From Arachis hypogaea (taxonomy: Eukaryota; Streptophyta; Magnoliopsida; Fabales; Fabaceae), in assembly GCF_003086295.3 (NCBI RefSeq), contig NC_092046.1, positions 102,279,363 to 102,343,362 of the forward strand: a DNA stretch of 64,000 bases, in the 5' to 3' direction. Positions within the stretch are counted from its first letter, which is position 1; each line of letters begins with the position of its first letter. Below, piece after piece: positions 22,829 to 32,955 of the stretch. A model generated the notes under the pieces. It searched no databases. It was not told where the DNA came from and saw nothing but the letters and a program-made list of their open reading frames with translations. The translations under genes were made by a program, and so were the position numbers.

Positions 22829-25800
22829 ATGGATCCAAGTGGAAATGAGCAGTCCAGAAGGACTCTGGGGTCATATGCTAACCCCACTACAGCTTCATAT
22901 GGGAGTAGTATCTGTATACCCTCCATCGGAGTCAGTAGTTTTGAGTTAAATCCTCAGCTCATTATCATGGTGCAGCAAAGTTGCCAGTATTCCGGTCTTC
23001 CACAGGAAGAACCTACAGAGTTTCTGGCACAGTTTTTAGAAATTGCTGACATAGTACATGACAAGGAAGTAGATCAGGATGTCTATAGATTATTACTGTT
23101 TCCATTTGCTGTAAAAGACCAAGCTAAGAGGTGGTTAAATAACCAACCTAAGGCTAGCATAAGGACATGGAAACAGCTGTCAGAAAAATTTCTGAATCAA
23201 TATTTCCCTCCAAAACGGATGACACAGTTAAGGCTGAATATCCAAGGCTTTAAACAAGGAGATAATGAATCTCTTTATGATGCTTGGGAGAGATACAGAG
23301 AGATGTTAAGAAAATGTCCCTCTGAAATGTTTTCAGAGTGGGTGCAGTTAGACATCTTCTATTATGGGCTTACAGAGAAAGCTCAGATATCTTTGGACCA
23401 CTCAGCTGGTGGATCTATACACATGAGAAAGACAATTGAAGAAACTCAAGAGCTCATTGATACAGTTGCCAGAAATCAGCATCTGTACCTAAGTAGTGAG
23501 TCTTCCATGAAAGAAGAGGCTAAAACAGTAACTGCTGAACTCAGTCCTACAGAACAAGTTACTAAATTCAATCAGCAATTAGATTTTCTAATAAAACAGC
23601 TAGCCAAATTCAAAGAGATACTACAAGACACAAGAATGGCTAATATGAATATGAAAGTACAGTTGAAGCAAACAAAACAACAGTTATCAAAACAAATAAC
23701 AGAAGAGTGCCAAGCAGTTCAATTAAGAAGTGGAAAAACATTAAATACCTCACTTCAGAGCAGCAGAAAGCTAAGAAAAGAACAACTGACAGAGGATGAG
23801 CAAAATACTATCCAAAATCCCTCTAAGGACAAGAGCCCAGAGAGGAATAATTCTGGCGTTCAAATGCCAGAAAAGGGTGCAAAGCTGGCGTTAAACGCCC
23901 AACCCACGCACAGTTCTGGTGTTCAAACGCCAGGAACAGGCAAGGAGCTGGCGTCAAACGCCTAATGGAAGCTCAGTTCTGGCGTTCAAATGCCAGAAAC
24001 AGGTAGGAAGTTGGCGTCCAACGCCAATCAAGCTTCCAACCCTGGCATTCAAATGCCAATGAGGGATCAAACACACACAAGTGCTGATAGCAACCCCTCT
24101 AAAAAGGCTTTCCCAACCACTTCTGTAGGAAATAAACCTGCAGCAACCAAGGTTGAGGAGTACAAAGCCAAGATACCTTATCCTCAAAAACTCCGCCAAG
24201 AGGAGCAGGATAAGCAATTTGCTCGCTTTGCAGACTATCTCAGGACTCTTGAAATAAAGATTCTGTTTGCAGAGTCACTTGAGCAAATACCCTCTTATGC
24301 CAAGTTCATGAAAGATATCTTGAGTCATAAGAAGGATTGGAGAGAAACTGAAAGAGTTCTCCTCACTGAAGAATGCAGTGCTGTCATTCTGAAAAGCTTC
24401 CCAGAAAAGCTTAAAGATCCCGGGAGCTTTATGATACCATGCATATTAGAGGGTAATTACACCAAGACAGCTTTATGTGATCTTGGGGCAAGCATCAACC
24501 TAATCCTTGCATCCACCATCAGAAAGCTTGGCTTGACTAAAGAGGTCAAACCAACCCGGATCTGTTTTCAACTTGCTGATGGCTCCATTAAATACCCATC
24601 AGGCATAATTGAGGACATGATTGTCAAGGTTGGGCCATTTGTCTTCCCTACTGACTTTATAGTGCTGGAAATAGAGGAGCACAAGAGTACAACTCTCATT
24701 CTAGGAAGACCATTCCTAGCAACTGGACGAACCCTCATTGACGTCCAAAAAGGGGAGATAACCCTGAGAGTCAATGAGGATGAGTTTAAGTTGAATGTTG
24801 TCAAAGCTATGCAACATCCAGACACATCAGACGACTGCCTGAGCGTTGATATTATTGACTCCCTAGTGGAAGAGGTCAATATGACTGAGAGTCTCGAATC
24901 AGAGCTAGAGGACATTTTTAAAGATGTTTAGCCTGATCTAGAGGATTCAGAGGAATTGAAAGAGCCTTTGAAACTTCCTCAGGAAGAGGAAAAACCTCCT
25001 AAACCCGAGCTCAAACCATTACCACCATCCCTGAAATATGCATTTCTGGGAGAAGGTGACACTTTTCCGGTGATCATAAGCTCTGCTTTAAATCCCCTGG
25101 AAGAGGAAGTGCTACTTCAAGTGCTAAGGACACACAAGACAGCTCTTGGATGGTCCATAAGTGACCTTAAGGGCATCAGCCCAGCAAGATGCACGAACAA
25201 GATCCTATTGGAGGATGATGCTAAGCCAGTGGTTCAACCACAGAGGCGGCTAAATCCAGCCATGAAGGAAGTGGTGCAGAAAGAGGTCACTAAGTTACTA
25301 GAGACTGGGATTATTTATCCTATTTCTGATAGCCCCTGTGTGAGTCCTGTCCATGTTGTCCCTAAGAAGGGAGGTATGACAGTGGTTCACAATGAAAAAA
25401 ATGAACTGGTTCCTACAAGAACAGTTACAGGGTGGCGTATGTGTATTGACTACAGAAGGCTCAATACAGCCACCAGGAAGGATCACTTCCCTTTACCATT
25501 CATAGACCAGATGCTAGAAAGACTAGCAGGTCATGAATACTACTACTTTTTGGATGGCTATTCAGGTTACAACCAAATTACAGTAGATCCTCAAGACCAA
25601 GAGAAAACAGCATTCACATGTCCATCTGGAGTATTTGCATACAGAAGAATGCCTTTTGGTCTGTGCAATGCACCTGCAACCTTTCAGAGGTGCATACTCT
25701 CTATCTTCTCTGATATGGTAGAGAAATTTCTGGAAGTCTTCATGGATGACTTCTCAGTATTTGGAGACTCATTTAGCTCCTGTCTTAACCATCTAGCACT

Positions 25801-26172
25801 TGTTCTGAAAAGATGCCAAGAGACTAACCTGGTTCTAAATTGGGAAAAATGTCACTTTATGGTGACTGAAGGAATTATCCTTGGGCATAAAATTTCGAAC
25901 AAGGGAATAGAGGTGGATCAAGCTAAGGTAGAGGTAATTGAAAAATTACCACCACCCACCAATGTTAAGGCAATCAGAAACTTTCTGGGGCATGCAGAAT
26001 TCTATAAGAGGTTTATAAAGAATTTTTCAAAAATTGCAAAACCTCTGAGCAATCTGCTAGCTGTTGACACGCCATTTATGTTTGACACAGAGTGTCTACA
26101 GGCGTTTGAAACTCTGAAAGCTAAGTTGGTCACAGCACCACTTATTTCTGCACCAGACTAGACATTACCATT
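22829..26172 (+). pseudogene. gag-protease-reverse transcriptase of element D (first part)
   Basis: A single frame runs from ATG 22829, with stops at 23963 (TAA), 24929 (TAG) and 26159 (TAG). Gag has the Ty3 core (FPFAVKDQAKRWL, SLYDAWERYREML, DIFYYGL) and no CCHC zinc knuckle. The retropepsin has active-site loop ALCDLGASINLI and ILGRPFLATGR. RT shows WRMCIDYRRLN, FLDGYSGYNQI and the catalytic FMDDFSVF, then FLGHAEFYKRFI at the connection domain. The frame is cut by a CACTA insertion at 26173 and resumes at 31467. Gag includes a translated palindromic array (23850-24062) that creates the first stop. Inactive. Confidence 0.92.
23850..24062 (+). repeat. TGGCGTT-AACGCCA palindromic array inside gag coding sequence
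   Basis: About seven CTGGCGTTCAAATGCCAG-type half or full palindromes, spaced about 30 bp, are read in the gag frame as repeats of SGVQMPE-G-KLASNA. One copy (ACGCCTAA) makes the in-frame stop at 23963. The same palindrome is non-coding in the LTRs and 3' spacers of this family. Confidence 0.8.
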
Positions 26173-26190
26173 CACTACAAGAAAATAGGC

Positions 26191-26525
26191 CTATGGCCAC
26201 GCTTTTTTTTTGCCACGCTTTAAAAGCGTGGCTAAAAGTGGTCAATGGCCACGCTTTTGTGAGGGTGGCGATTGAATAGAGATTTGGCCACGTTTTTTCT
26301 TGCCACGCTTCAAAAACGTGGCGAAAAGGGTCAACGGCCACACTTTTTGAAGGGTGGCAGTTTATTAGAGCAACGGCCACGTTTTTTTCTGCCACGCTTC
26401 AAAAGCGTGGCCATAGAGAGAAACAGGGACGTTTTAAAAGCGTGGCGACAGAGTTTCATTACGGCCACGCTTACAAAACGTGGCCATATCCTGGTCCTCT
26501 TTTGGCACGCTTTAAAAGCGTGGCC
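26191..26525. repeat. Left subterminal repeats of CACTA element
   Basis: Repeated GGCCACG(C)TTT and AAAGCGTGGC motifs in both orientations, the usual layout of CACTA transposase-binding sites. ORFs translating as runs of ATLLKRG/ATFLAT are repeat artefacts. Confidence 0.85.
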
Positions 26526-28166
26526 AAAAGGTTTAAAAAAAAAAAAACCAGACCCGGCCCCAACCCGGTCCCCAACCCAATTGAAGAGATTTCAACCCGG
26601 TCCCCAACCCTAATCGAGCTACCCTTTTCGCGATCGAACTCACTCTTTCACCCTAGTCACTCTTTCACCCTGGCTACCCCTGGAGGAGCTCACATCCCTG
26701 CCGTCACCAGAACCACCCTCGCTGCGCCGTTAGCCTTCGCTCCCCCTCCGCCTCGTCTCCTCGTCGCCGTTACCAGCATCCTTACCGTTAGCGTCAGCGT
26801 CAGCGCCACCTCTTTCAACCGATTCCTTCCAAAAGCGAATACGACAAGGGACAATGTGGGAAGATGTCGGAGCTTGGAGGCAGCAACTGTTTTCTGTATC
26901 TCTTGCTCGGTGTCAATGTCAGTCTTGCCCTTGTTGAAGGAATTGTTGCTTTCGTTGCGTTGTTTCAGGTTCTTCTCCTCTTTCTTTCATGTTTCAATTC
27001 GCGCTAGCATTGCTTTTCGGATATGAAATTGGTTCGTGCATTTGATAATTTTAGGGATTTTTTTAGTGTTATGCACAATTTGGGGAGGTTTTGGTGGGTA
27101 ACGGGTGATTGTCGTAATTTGAAAATTTGGGAAATTTGTGAGAAGATATTCAGATTTCAAAACTTGCATTTTGAATTTTGATATTTTAGCTGTTATATAT
27201 TTTACAATCCCTAAATTGTAGCCTACTTTTTTTTTCTTGCCCTAAGAAATTTTTTTGTATATATGAATTCGGTAGCTTCATTAGCTAATAAACAGATTAG
27301 CTAAAGTTCTCGAAACCTAATAAATATTGTATTGAAAGATATCAAAACCGGGTTAGTGTGATCTTAGCTTGTTGTTTGAAGATATATATGAATCTGTAAA
27401 GGTATGTCTTCTGATTTGCATTTTAGTCTTTACAATGATGGTTGCCCGATGTCCAGTGTTATCAATTCACTTTATTTTAGATTTTTTATTTCCTCTGAAT
27501 GTTGCCCTGGATGAACTTGTTTATTGTGCTATTTTGGTGTTGAATTCTGGACTTGTGATTGCTGTTTATTGTATTTTTTTTCATTGTCCAAAATAGATGC
27601 TGTGAAAGTGTTACTGTTTCATTAATTTTTCTTGGTTTGTTGTTGCTGAGTGCTGCTCTGCTTGTTGCTTGGTCCATATTATATGAACTGCAATGATTTC
27701 AGTTTGTGGAACTAGTTAAGTCATATGAATTTTGTTTGCTGCTTGCTTGAACCTGGGAAACATGCTATTTACTGCTGCTGTTTAATAAACAATTGCTTCT
27801 GTTGATGATTCTATTCTTTGCATATTAAATAAAAGATTTGAGTGGTATAAATTATTTTATACTACTACAAGATTTATTAAGGATTAAGATTTTATGTTAT
27901 CTGTAGGGGAGGAAAAGGAAAAAGAAAAAAAAGAAAAAGAAAAAGATAAAAGGACAGTTTCTCTCTCCTCTCTACTTCTTCCACTAGGTATCTATTCTAT
28001 GTGCTGCTTCCTTAAATTTCTAATTGTTTTCTTCATTTCACAACTCAAACAATGTTACATTGTCATTGAGGTGGAAAGAGTGAAAGATTCTAATTTTGAG
28101 GTGAAAGATTCTATTTTTCCAACAATGTATCTTTTCTTCTCTAAAAATTTAATTTTGAGGTGGTAG
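26526..28166. other. CACTA interior, left: GC-rich leader-like then intron-like DNA
   Basis: 26545-26990 is C-rich (CCCGGTCCCCAACCC repeats, then CTCGCTGCGCCGTTAGCC), unlike its AT-rich surroundings, and looks like the 5' UTR/first exon of a captured host gene, ending near TTTCAG|GTTCTTC. 26990-28166 is T-rich, intron-like, with a Lys/Glu-coding purine run at 27905-27950. I recognise no protein here. Confidence 0.45.
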
Positions 28167-28264
28167 CGGGATGCTGAAGCTATTGAGAAAAGAGAATTTT
28201 CTGGAAAAAAGGCTAAGCTAGCAGCAACGAGCAAAGTTGAAAAAGTTATCCAGACGTGTGAGTG
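28167..28264 (+). pseudogene. Exon-like fragment captured in CACTA element, unidentified
   Basis: Preceded by a TAG acceptor and followed by a GTAAGT donor; the frame reads RDAEAIEKREFSGKKAK and then KVEKVIQTCEW. The fragment is lysine-rich. I do not recognise the protein. The splice-like borders argue for a captured host exon. Confidence 0.45.
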
Positions 28265-28808
28265 GTAAGTCCTTTGTTTTCAATTTGAAGTCCTACCCAT
28301 TAAAGTTCTTTTCAGTGGTTGTGAAATTAAAATTTGTCCTCCTAACTGTTGGTTGCTTTGGAGCAGAGGATTAGCTGGTGCCAAGACATTGCTTGATCCT
28401 GTCTCTTGAGGTGTGCACTTAAACTTTTTTAGTTCTTTCTTTTGTTGTTCCTGCTGCGTAATAAAAGAAACATAGTTTTTTTTAAGTTATTAACTTATCA
28501 TCTTCTGCTCTTCACGGTTCTGTTTGCGCCAATAATGCACATGTTCAAGGTATTCCTCTTGCTCATTCAAGCTCTTATTATATGTACTTTATTAAGACCA
28601 TCTTGTACTAACTTATTGTTTTCATGAACAGTGCATGGTATGGAATATAGCAGAAACTAATTAACAATGAAATGCTTCACTTGCATAAAATTATTACAAA
28701 TTTGAAGTTTGAAATTGAGGGTTTGCTGCTGCTTGTTTTTGAAATTTCTGTATATGAAGTTAGTGCTAAGAGAGTGTATGTACATGCTTGATCAACTTCA
28801 TTTTGTAG

Positions 28809-28888
28809 GTGCTAGAGTATCTGGCTGTGGGCAAGATACTGAAATTTGAACATATCAATGGTGGTCTCCCATGTCATGGAATGGAGAG
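28809..28888 (+). pseudogene. Second exon-like fragment captured in CACTA element, unidentified
   Basis: Lies between a TGTAG acceptor and a GTGGGT donor and reads VLEYLAVGKILKFEHINGG. It may belong to the same captured gene as 28167-28264; product not recognised. Confidence 0.4.
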
Positions 28889-29693
28889 GTGGGTAAATTT
28901 CAATTTTTTTTCTCCATTGGAATAGTTGTTAGAAATTTCTAGTAGTCATGTTTAGTTGTTGCCTCTTTTGTTTTGGTTCTTATGGTTAACACAAGCTTAA
29001 AAAGATGTTATTTTGGTGTTATAAAACCATGAAATATGCTACACCATATGTGTGTGTCTGTGTGAAATGTTGAATATCTATACTACTAATAATGGGTATT
29101 GGTTCCTTTGGTTATAATTCCTACTACTGTAGTTTTTGTAGCAAATATTGTCTGTGTGAAATTCACATAAAGATGCTGAGATGACATCTATTTTCACTTA
29201 TGATAATTGGCCACTGATATAGGGGTGCGTTTGTTTCTGATTTTCAAAATAGTAATTTTACAACTTGATTTTTTTTATAAATTTGTAAGAAACTTGAAAA
29301 CTGATTTTAATTAGAAGCTACCTGTTTAGCTTTTACCAAAATCCAAAAAGAAGGAAAAAGCTCAAAAACTTATTTTTATTTTTTATTTTTTTACATTATG
29401 ATTATTTTCTAAATTTATACAAATATGTGAAAAGTTTTGTCAAGAGAAAGTTAAAACAAGTACATCCATAGTGTCAAGTTTGTATTTGTCAAGATGTGTC
29501 AAATCTTTCGGTGCTTAATGGCTTTCGAAGGTTAAGCATAGGATGCTCTGATGAGAATGTCTGCGCCCGTGCGCATGGATGCTCTGTTTTTTTGATTAAG
29601 TAACCTCCTCAATCAACTTGTTTAAGTAAATAATCCAACTATGATTTTGTAATGCTTCTAAGAATCAATGCCCTGCCATTTATATTTTAACAG

Positions 29694-29818
29694 AATAAGA
29701 AGCCTGAGAAACCAGCTGATACTTCACAATTTCGGAGTCAGTTGGATGCGCTGGGCCTGCGCATTGTTGACATAACAACATATGGTAATTGTTTCTTCAG
29801 ATCAGCCTTCTTAGTTAA
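29694..29818 (+). pseudogene. OTU-domain protease exon fragment captured in CACTA element
   Basis: After a TTTTAACAG acceptor the frame reads KKPEKPADTSQFRSQLDALG, then a Gly-Asn-Cys-Phe-Phe-Arg motif. This is the N-terminal part and active-site start of plant OTU-domain deubiquitinases (usual motif DGNCFFRALADQ). The catalytic-loop Asp is Tyr here, and after FFRSA the sequence diverges, so only one exon is present and it cannot be active. The rest of the OTU fold is not found in the element. Confidence 0.75.
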
Positions 29819-31017
29819 TTTTATCTGTGATTCTCATATATTAAAGAAAAAGTTATTATTAGTTTTCTAATTTTGAGCATCATATAATTTTATGAATTCC
29901 ACAATGTTTGAAGGGTATCAATTTCGGCCTATACATGGAGTCATCTGTGTTCACTAAGTCACTAATATATATCTATATCCATTTATGGTATTACATTTAT
30001 AACCCATCACTAGTATATATCTATATCCAACGTAACAAGCTCCTTAAGGAGTTTTATGTGGTTAATCTAGATATTACATAATCAAATTAAATGAATCATG
30101 GGACTGCGAGGCATATTAGAGCATGAAAGGGAAATCTGAGGAAGCTGTTATTATTGAAGTTCCGTTTTGTATGTGGTACCACAATTTCTTTAATTTGTTT
30201 CAACTTTCAAGTGCAACTTTTTATTCATTTGTCCACCCCCTATTCAATGCTCTACACTCTTCACCCTCCCATCCTCCATTTCTTAATCCTTCTTCATTGC
30301 TTCTCGGTGCGCTTCTTCTTTCCACCCTGACACACACCATTTTCTTCCCATTGTCCACTAGTTATATATGTAAGCCCAAATTGTCATATAAATTCACTCC
30401 ATACTAATTAGTAATTTCCGGAGATTAATATTTAATAGTTTCTTACGCCATCAATATTAATATAATTAATTAAATTGAAATATTTAAATTATTATAAATT
30501 AAATATTTCAATTTAAATATTATATAGTTTCGTATTATTGTACTTTTAGATTTGCATTTACCAATCAGTGAGCATAGTTTAGTTTCTGTTGCTTTATTGT
30601 TCTTGATATTTTGCTGCAGGCTAGTATTGGAATGGATAACTTGAACGCTTAATGCACAAAGTGGAGCAGTTTTAGGTTGATTCTGATTTTTTACCAAGTA
30701 TTTAGGCTAATGAGCATCTCTATTAGTGTAATTTGATATATTATGAGCAGTTCTAACTTGTATTGTTTCTGAATTTTTCTTCGGTTTTTAGTTTTGGAAT
30801 TTGAACTCGAGATTTATTTTGTATTTGAATATTAGTTTTTTAATGTATAAAACAATTATAGTAAATTATATATGTCACTAATTATTGTTTGATATGTCTT
30901 GTAATAAAAATTGCATACTATATTTGTAGGTTTGGTAATAAAAAAGGATTGAAAATTTATATTGTGTAGCAATGAAGATCAAGCAAGGAAAAGAATTTTT
31001 TTTAATTTAACAAGGCA
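29819..31017. other. CACTA interior, right: AT-rich non-coding
   Basis: No recognisable exon. It includes a short inverted AT repeat (TATTTAAATT/AATTTAAATA near 30478-30520). The ORF at 30123-30407 has no supporting features. Confidence 0.45.
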
Positions 31018-31463
31018 TTCGCCACGCTTTTAAAGCGTGGCAGTATATCTTACTATGGCCACGCTTTAAAAGCGTGGCCGTATCTCTTCCTATTGTCACG
31101 TTTTAAAAGCGTGGCCATACCTCTCCTTTTGCCACGCTTTAAAAGCGTGGCCAGATTTGCCTTATCGCCACGCTTTAAAAGCGTGGCCAGATCTGCCCTA
31201 TCGCCACACTTTAAAAGCGTGGCCATATCTCCCACCTACAGCCACGCTTTTAAAAGTGCCAATTTGTAAAAAAGCGTGGCAAAAAAAAGCGTGGCGATAG
31301 ACTGAAAAAAGCGTGGCGATAGAGCAACCGCCACCCTTTCATAGGTCACCCATTCAAAAGCGTGGCGGTAGCTCAAAAAGCGTGGCGAAAAGCTATCGCC
31401 ACGCTTTTTTCAGCTTTTTGCCACGCTTTAAAAGCGTGGCAATAGACCTATTTTCTTGTAGTG
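31018..31463. repeat. Right subterminal repeats and terminal inverted repeat of CACTA element
   Basis: About a dozen GCCACGCTTTTAAAGCGTGGC-type units in both orientations, ending in CTATTTTCTTGTAGTG, the complement of the left terminus. Confidence 0.88.
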
Positions 31464-31466
31464 ATT

Positions 31467-31968
31467 TGAACTAATGTGTGATGCCAGTGACCATGCCATT
31501 GGTGCAGTACTGGGACAGAGGCATAACAAGCTTCTGCATGTCATTCATTATGCTAGCCGCATTTTAAATGATGCCCAGAAAAATTACACAACCACAAAAA
31601 AAGAGCTGCTTGCAGTGGTTTATGCCATTGACAAGTTTAGATCATACTTAGTAGGATCAAAAGTGATTGTGTACACTGACCATGCTGCTCTTAAATATCT
31701 ACTCACAAAGAAGGATTCAAAACCCAGGCTCATAAGATGGGTGTTGCTTCTGCAAGAGTTTGATATAGAAATAAGAGACAGAAAAGGGACAGAGAATCAA
31801 GTAGCTGATCATCTGTACCGGATAGAACCAGTAGCAGGAGCATCCTTCCCTCCTACTAAGATCTCTGAAACCTTTCCGGATGAGCAATTATTTGCTATTC
31901 AGGAAGCTCTGTGGTTTGCAGACATTGCAAACTATAAGACACAAGGTTCTCCTTCTGTAACCATGTAG
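31467..31968 (+). pseudogene. RNase H part of element D pol (after CACTA), fused to protease tail
   Basis: Continues the D pol frame ([18 protein letters not shown]). RNase H carboxylates are visible in [24 protein letters not shown] and [10 protein letters not shown]. The linker toward integrase follows ([11 protein letters not shown]), but at that Lys the sequence switches to [10 protein letters not shown] and stops, which is the end of the protease ORF of elements E and F. The integrase and all later pol are missing, so the element is chimeric. Confidence 0.88.
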
Positions 31969-32106
31969 AGGAAGCATGAAAAGCTTCTCTCAATACAGAG
32001 TCAAACAAAACCCCCACATTCAAACACTAAGTTTGGTGTTGGGAGGCCACAACCAAACTCTAAGTTTGGTGTTGGGAGGTTCCAACCTTGCTCTGATTAT
32101 CTGTGA
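31948..32106 (+). pseudogene. Protease-ORF tail of E/F type in element D
   Basis: Reads RKHEKLLSIQSQTKPPHSN after a TAG at 31966, then two copies of NSKFGVGR, each encoded by AACTCTAAGTTTGGTGTTGG or close to it, ending TGA at 32104-32106. Acquired by recombination with an E/F-type element. Confidence 0.75.
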
Positions 32107-32125
32107 GGCTCCATGAGAGCTCACT

Positions 32126-32173
32126 GTCAAGCTATTGACATTAAAGAAGCGCTTGTTGGGAGGCAACCCAATG
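32126..32173 (+). other. Conserved post-gag/pol hairpin module (element D)
   Basis: Stem GTCAA-GCTA-TTGAC, palindrome AAGCGCTT, then TTGGG-AGGCAA-CCCAA, 20 bp after the ORF stop. The same module follows the ORF in C, E, F, G and H with compensating stem changes. Confidence 0.8.
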
Positions 32174-32318
32174 TTATTTAATCATATCTATTTTATTTTC
32201 TTTTTGTTATTTCGTGATTTATTAGGTTGATGATCATGTGAAGTCACAAAAACTACTGAAAAATCAAAAACAGAATGAAAAACAGCATTAAAAATAGCAC
32301 ACCCTGGAGGAGAGCAGT

Positions 32319-32491
32319 CTGGCATTTAAACACCAGAAACAAGCATCTGTCTGGCGTTTAACGCCAGAAACAAGCACCAAGCTGGCGTTTAACGCCAAAA
32401 ACAAGCATCTGCCTGGCATTAAACGCCAAAAACAGGCTACATTTGGGCGTTTAACGCCGGAAACAAGCAGTAGTCTGGCGTTAAACGCCAG
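32319..32491 (+). repeat. CTGGCGTTTAACGCCAG array, element D 3' spacer
   Basis: Six units of about 30 bp, each a CTGGCGTTTAACGCCAG-type palindrome followed by AAACAAGCA. Same position as arrays in E (39722-39896) and F (44783-44956). ORFs over it are artefacts. Confidence 0.88.
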
Positions 32492-32649
32492 GATTGCACA
32501 GCAAGGGTGTTTTACACGCCTAATTGGAGCAGGGATGTTAAGTCCTTGACCCCACAGGGTCCCCACCTACCTTACCATACCAATTCAAACCATTTCCCTC
32601 CCATACCCACCCATTCATACTTCTCCTTCTACTCCCTTCTATCTTCTTG

Positions 32650-32686
32650 TGCTCGAGGACGAGCAAACCTTTTAAGTTTGGTGTGG
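32650..32686 (+). other. Hairpin plus TTTAAGTTTGGTGTGG upstream of aORF (element D)
   Basis: Stem-loop TGCTCG-AGGA-CGAGCA (32650-32665), then TTTTAAGTTTGGTGTGG, 37 bp before the aORF ATG. It repeats the cassette found before the 3' LTR. Confidence 0.72.
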
Positions 32687-32722
32687 AAAAAAGCGTTGCT
32701 TTTTGTTTTTCCATAACCATTT

Positions 32723-32955
32723 ATGGCACCTAGGCTGGAGAGACCTCTAGAAAGAGGAAAAGGAAGGCAGTTGCTTCCACCTCCAAGTCATGAGAGATGG
32801 AGACGTTCATCTCAAGGGTCCATAGTTCAATGGTAGAGCATTTGACTGCAGATTAAAGAGCTATGAGGGAGGAGCAACAAAGACAAGGAAGAAACATAGA
32901 GGAGCTCAAGAGCACCATTGGTTCTTCAAGAAGAGGAAGATGCCACCCTCATTAA
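32723..32955 (+). pseudogene. aORF remnant of element D, with tRNA-Cys half and internal deletion
   Basis: The aORF starts at ATG 32723 (MAPRLERPLERGKGRQ, basic N-terminus). After about 30 codons it is replaced at 32816 by the 5' half of a tRNA-Cys and resumes near 32857 in the C-terminal coiled coil (AMREEQQRQGRNIEELKS) to the stop at 32953-32955. The plant transposon protein domain is deleted. Confidence 0.8.
32816..32856 (+). tRNA. tRNA-Cys(GCA) 5' half, fused into aORF (not a functional tRNA)
   Basis: The stretch matches, from memory, the first 40 or so bases of plant tRNA-Cys: acceptor 5' strand GGGTCCATAG, D-loop TTCAATGGTAGAGCA and anticodon arm TTTGACTGCAGAT. It stops in or just after the anticodon loop; the T arm and 3' acceptor strand are absent. 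A second copy is in element E at 40293-40341. Confidence 0.8.

Larger units (their letters stand above)
26173..31463. mobile_element. Non-autonomous CACTA (En/Spm-type) transposon, 5291 bp, target duplication ATT
   Basis: Ends are CACTACAAGAAAATAGG and its exact complement; ATT flanks both sides (26170-26172, 31464-31466). Removing the element and one ATT restores the D pol frame directly into RNase H. Both ends carry 300-450 bp of subterminal GCCACGCTTT-AAAGCGTGGC repeats. No transposase (TNP2-like) domain is visible. The interior contains exon-like pieces with splice-like borders, one from an OTU-domain gene. Confidence 0.93.

Noticed and set aside
26272..27026. Coding gene at the left of the CACTA interior
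   Set aside because: First part translates subterminal repeats; the C-rich remainder matches no protein I know and looks like leader sequence.
32816..32856. Functional tRNA-Cys gene
   Set aside because: Only the 5' half is present; T arm and 3' acceptor strand are missing and no terminator or internal B box is seen.
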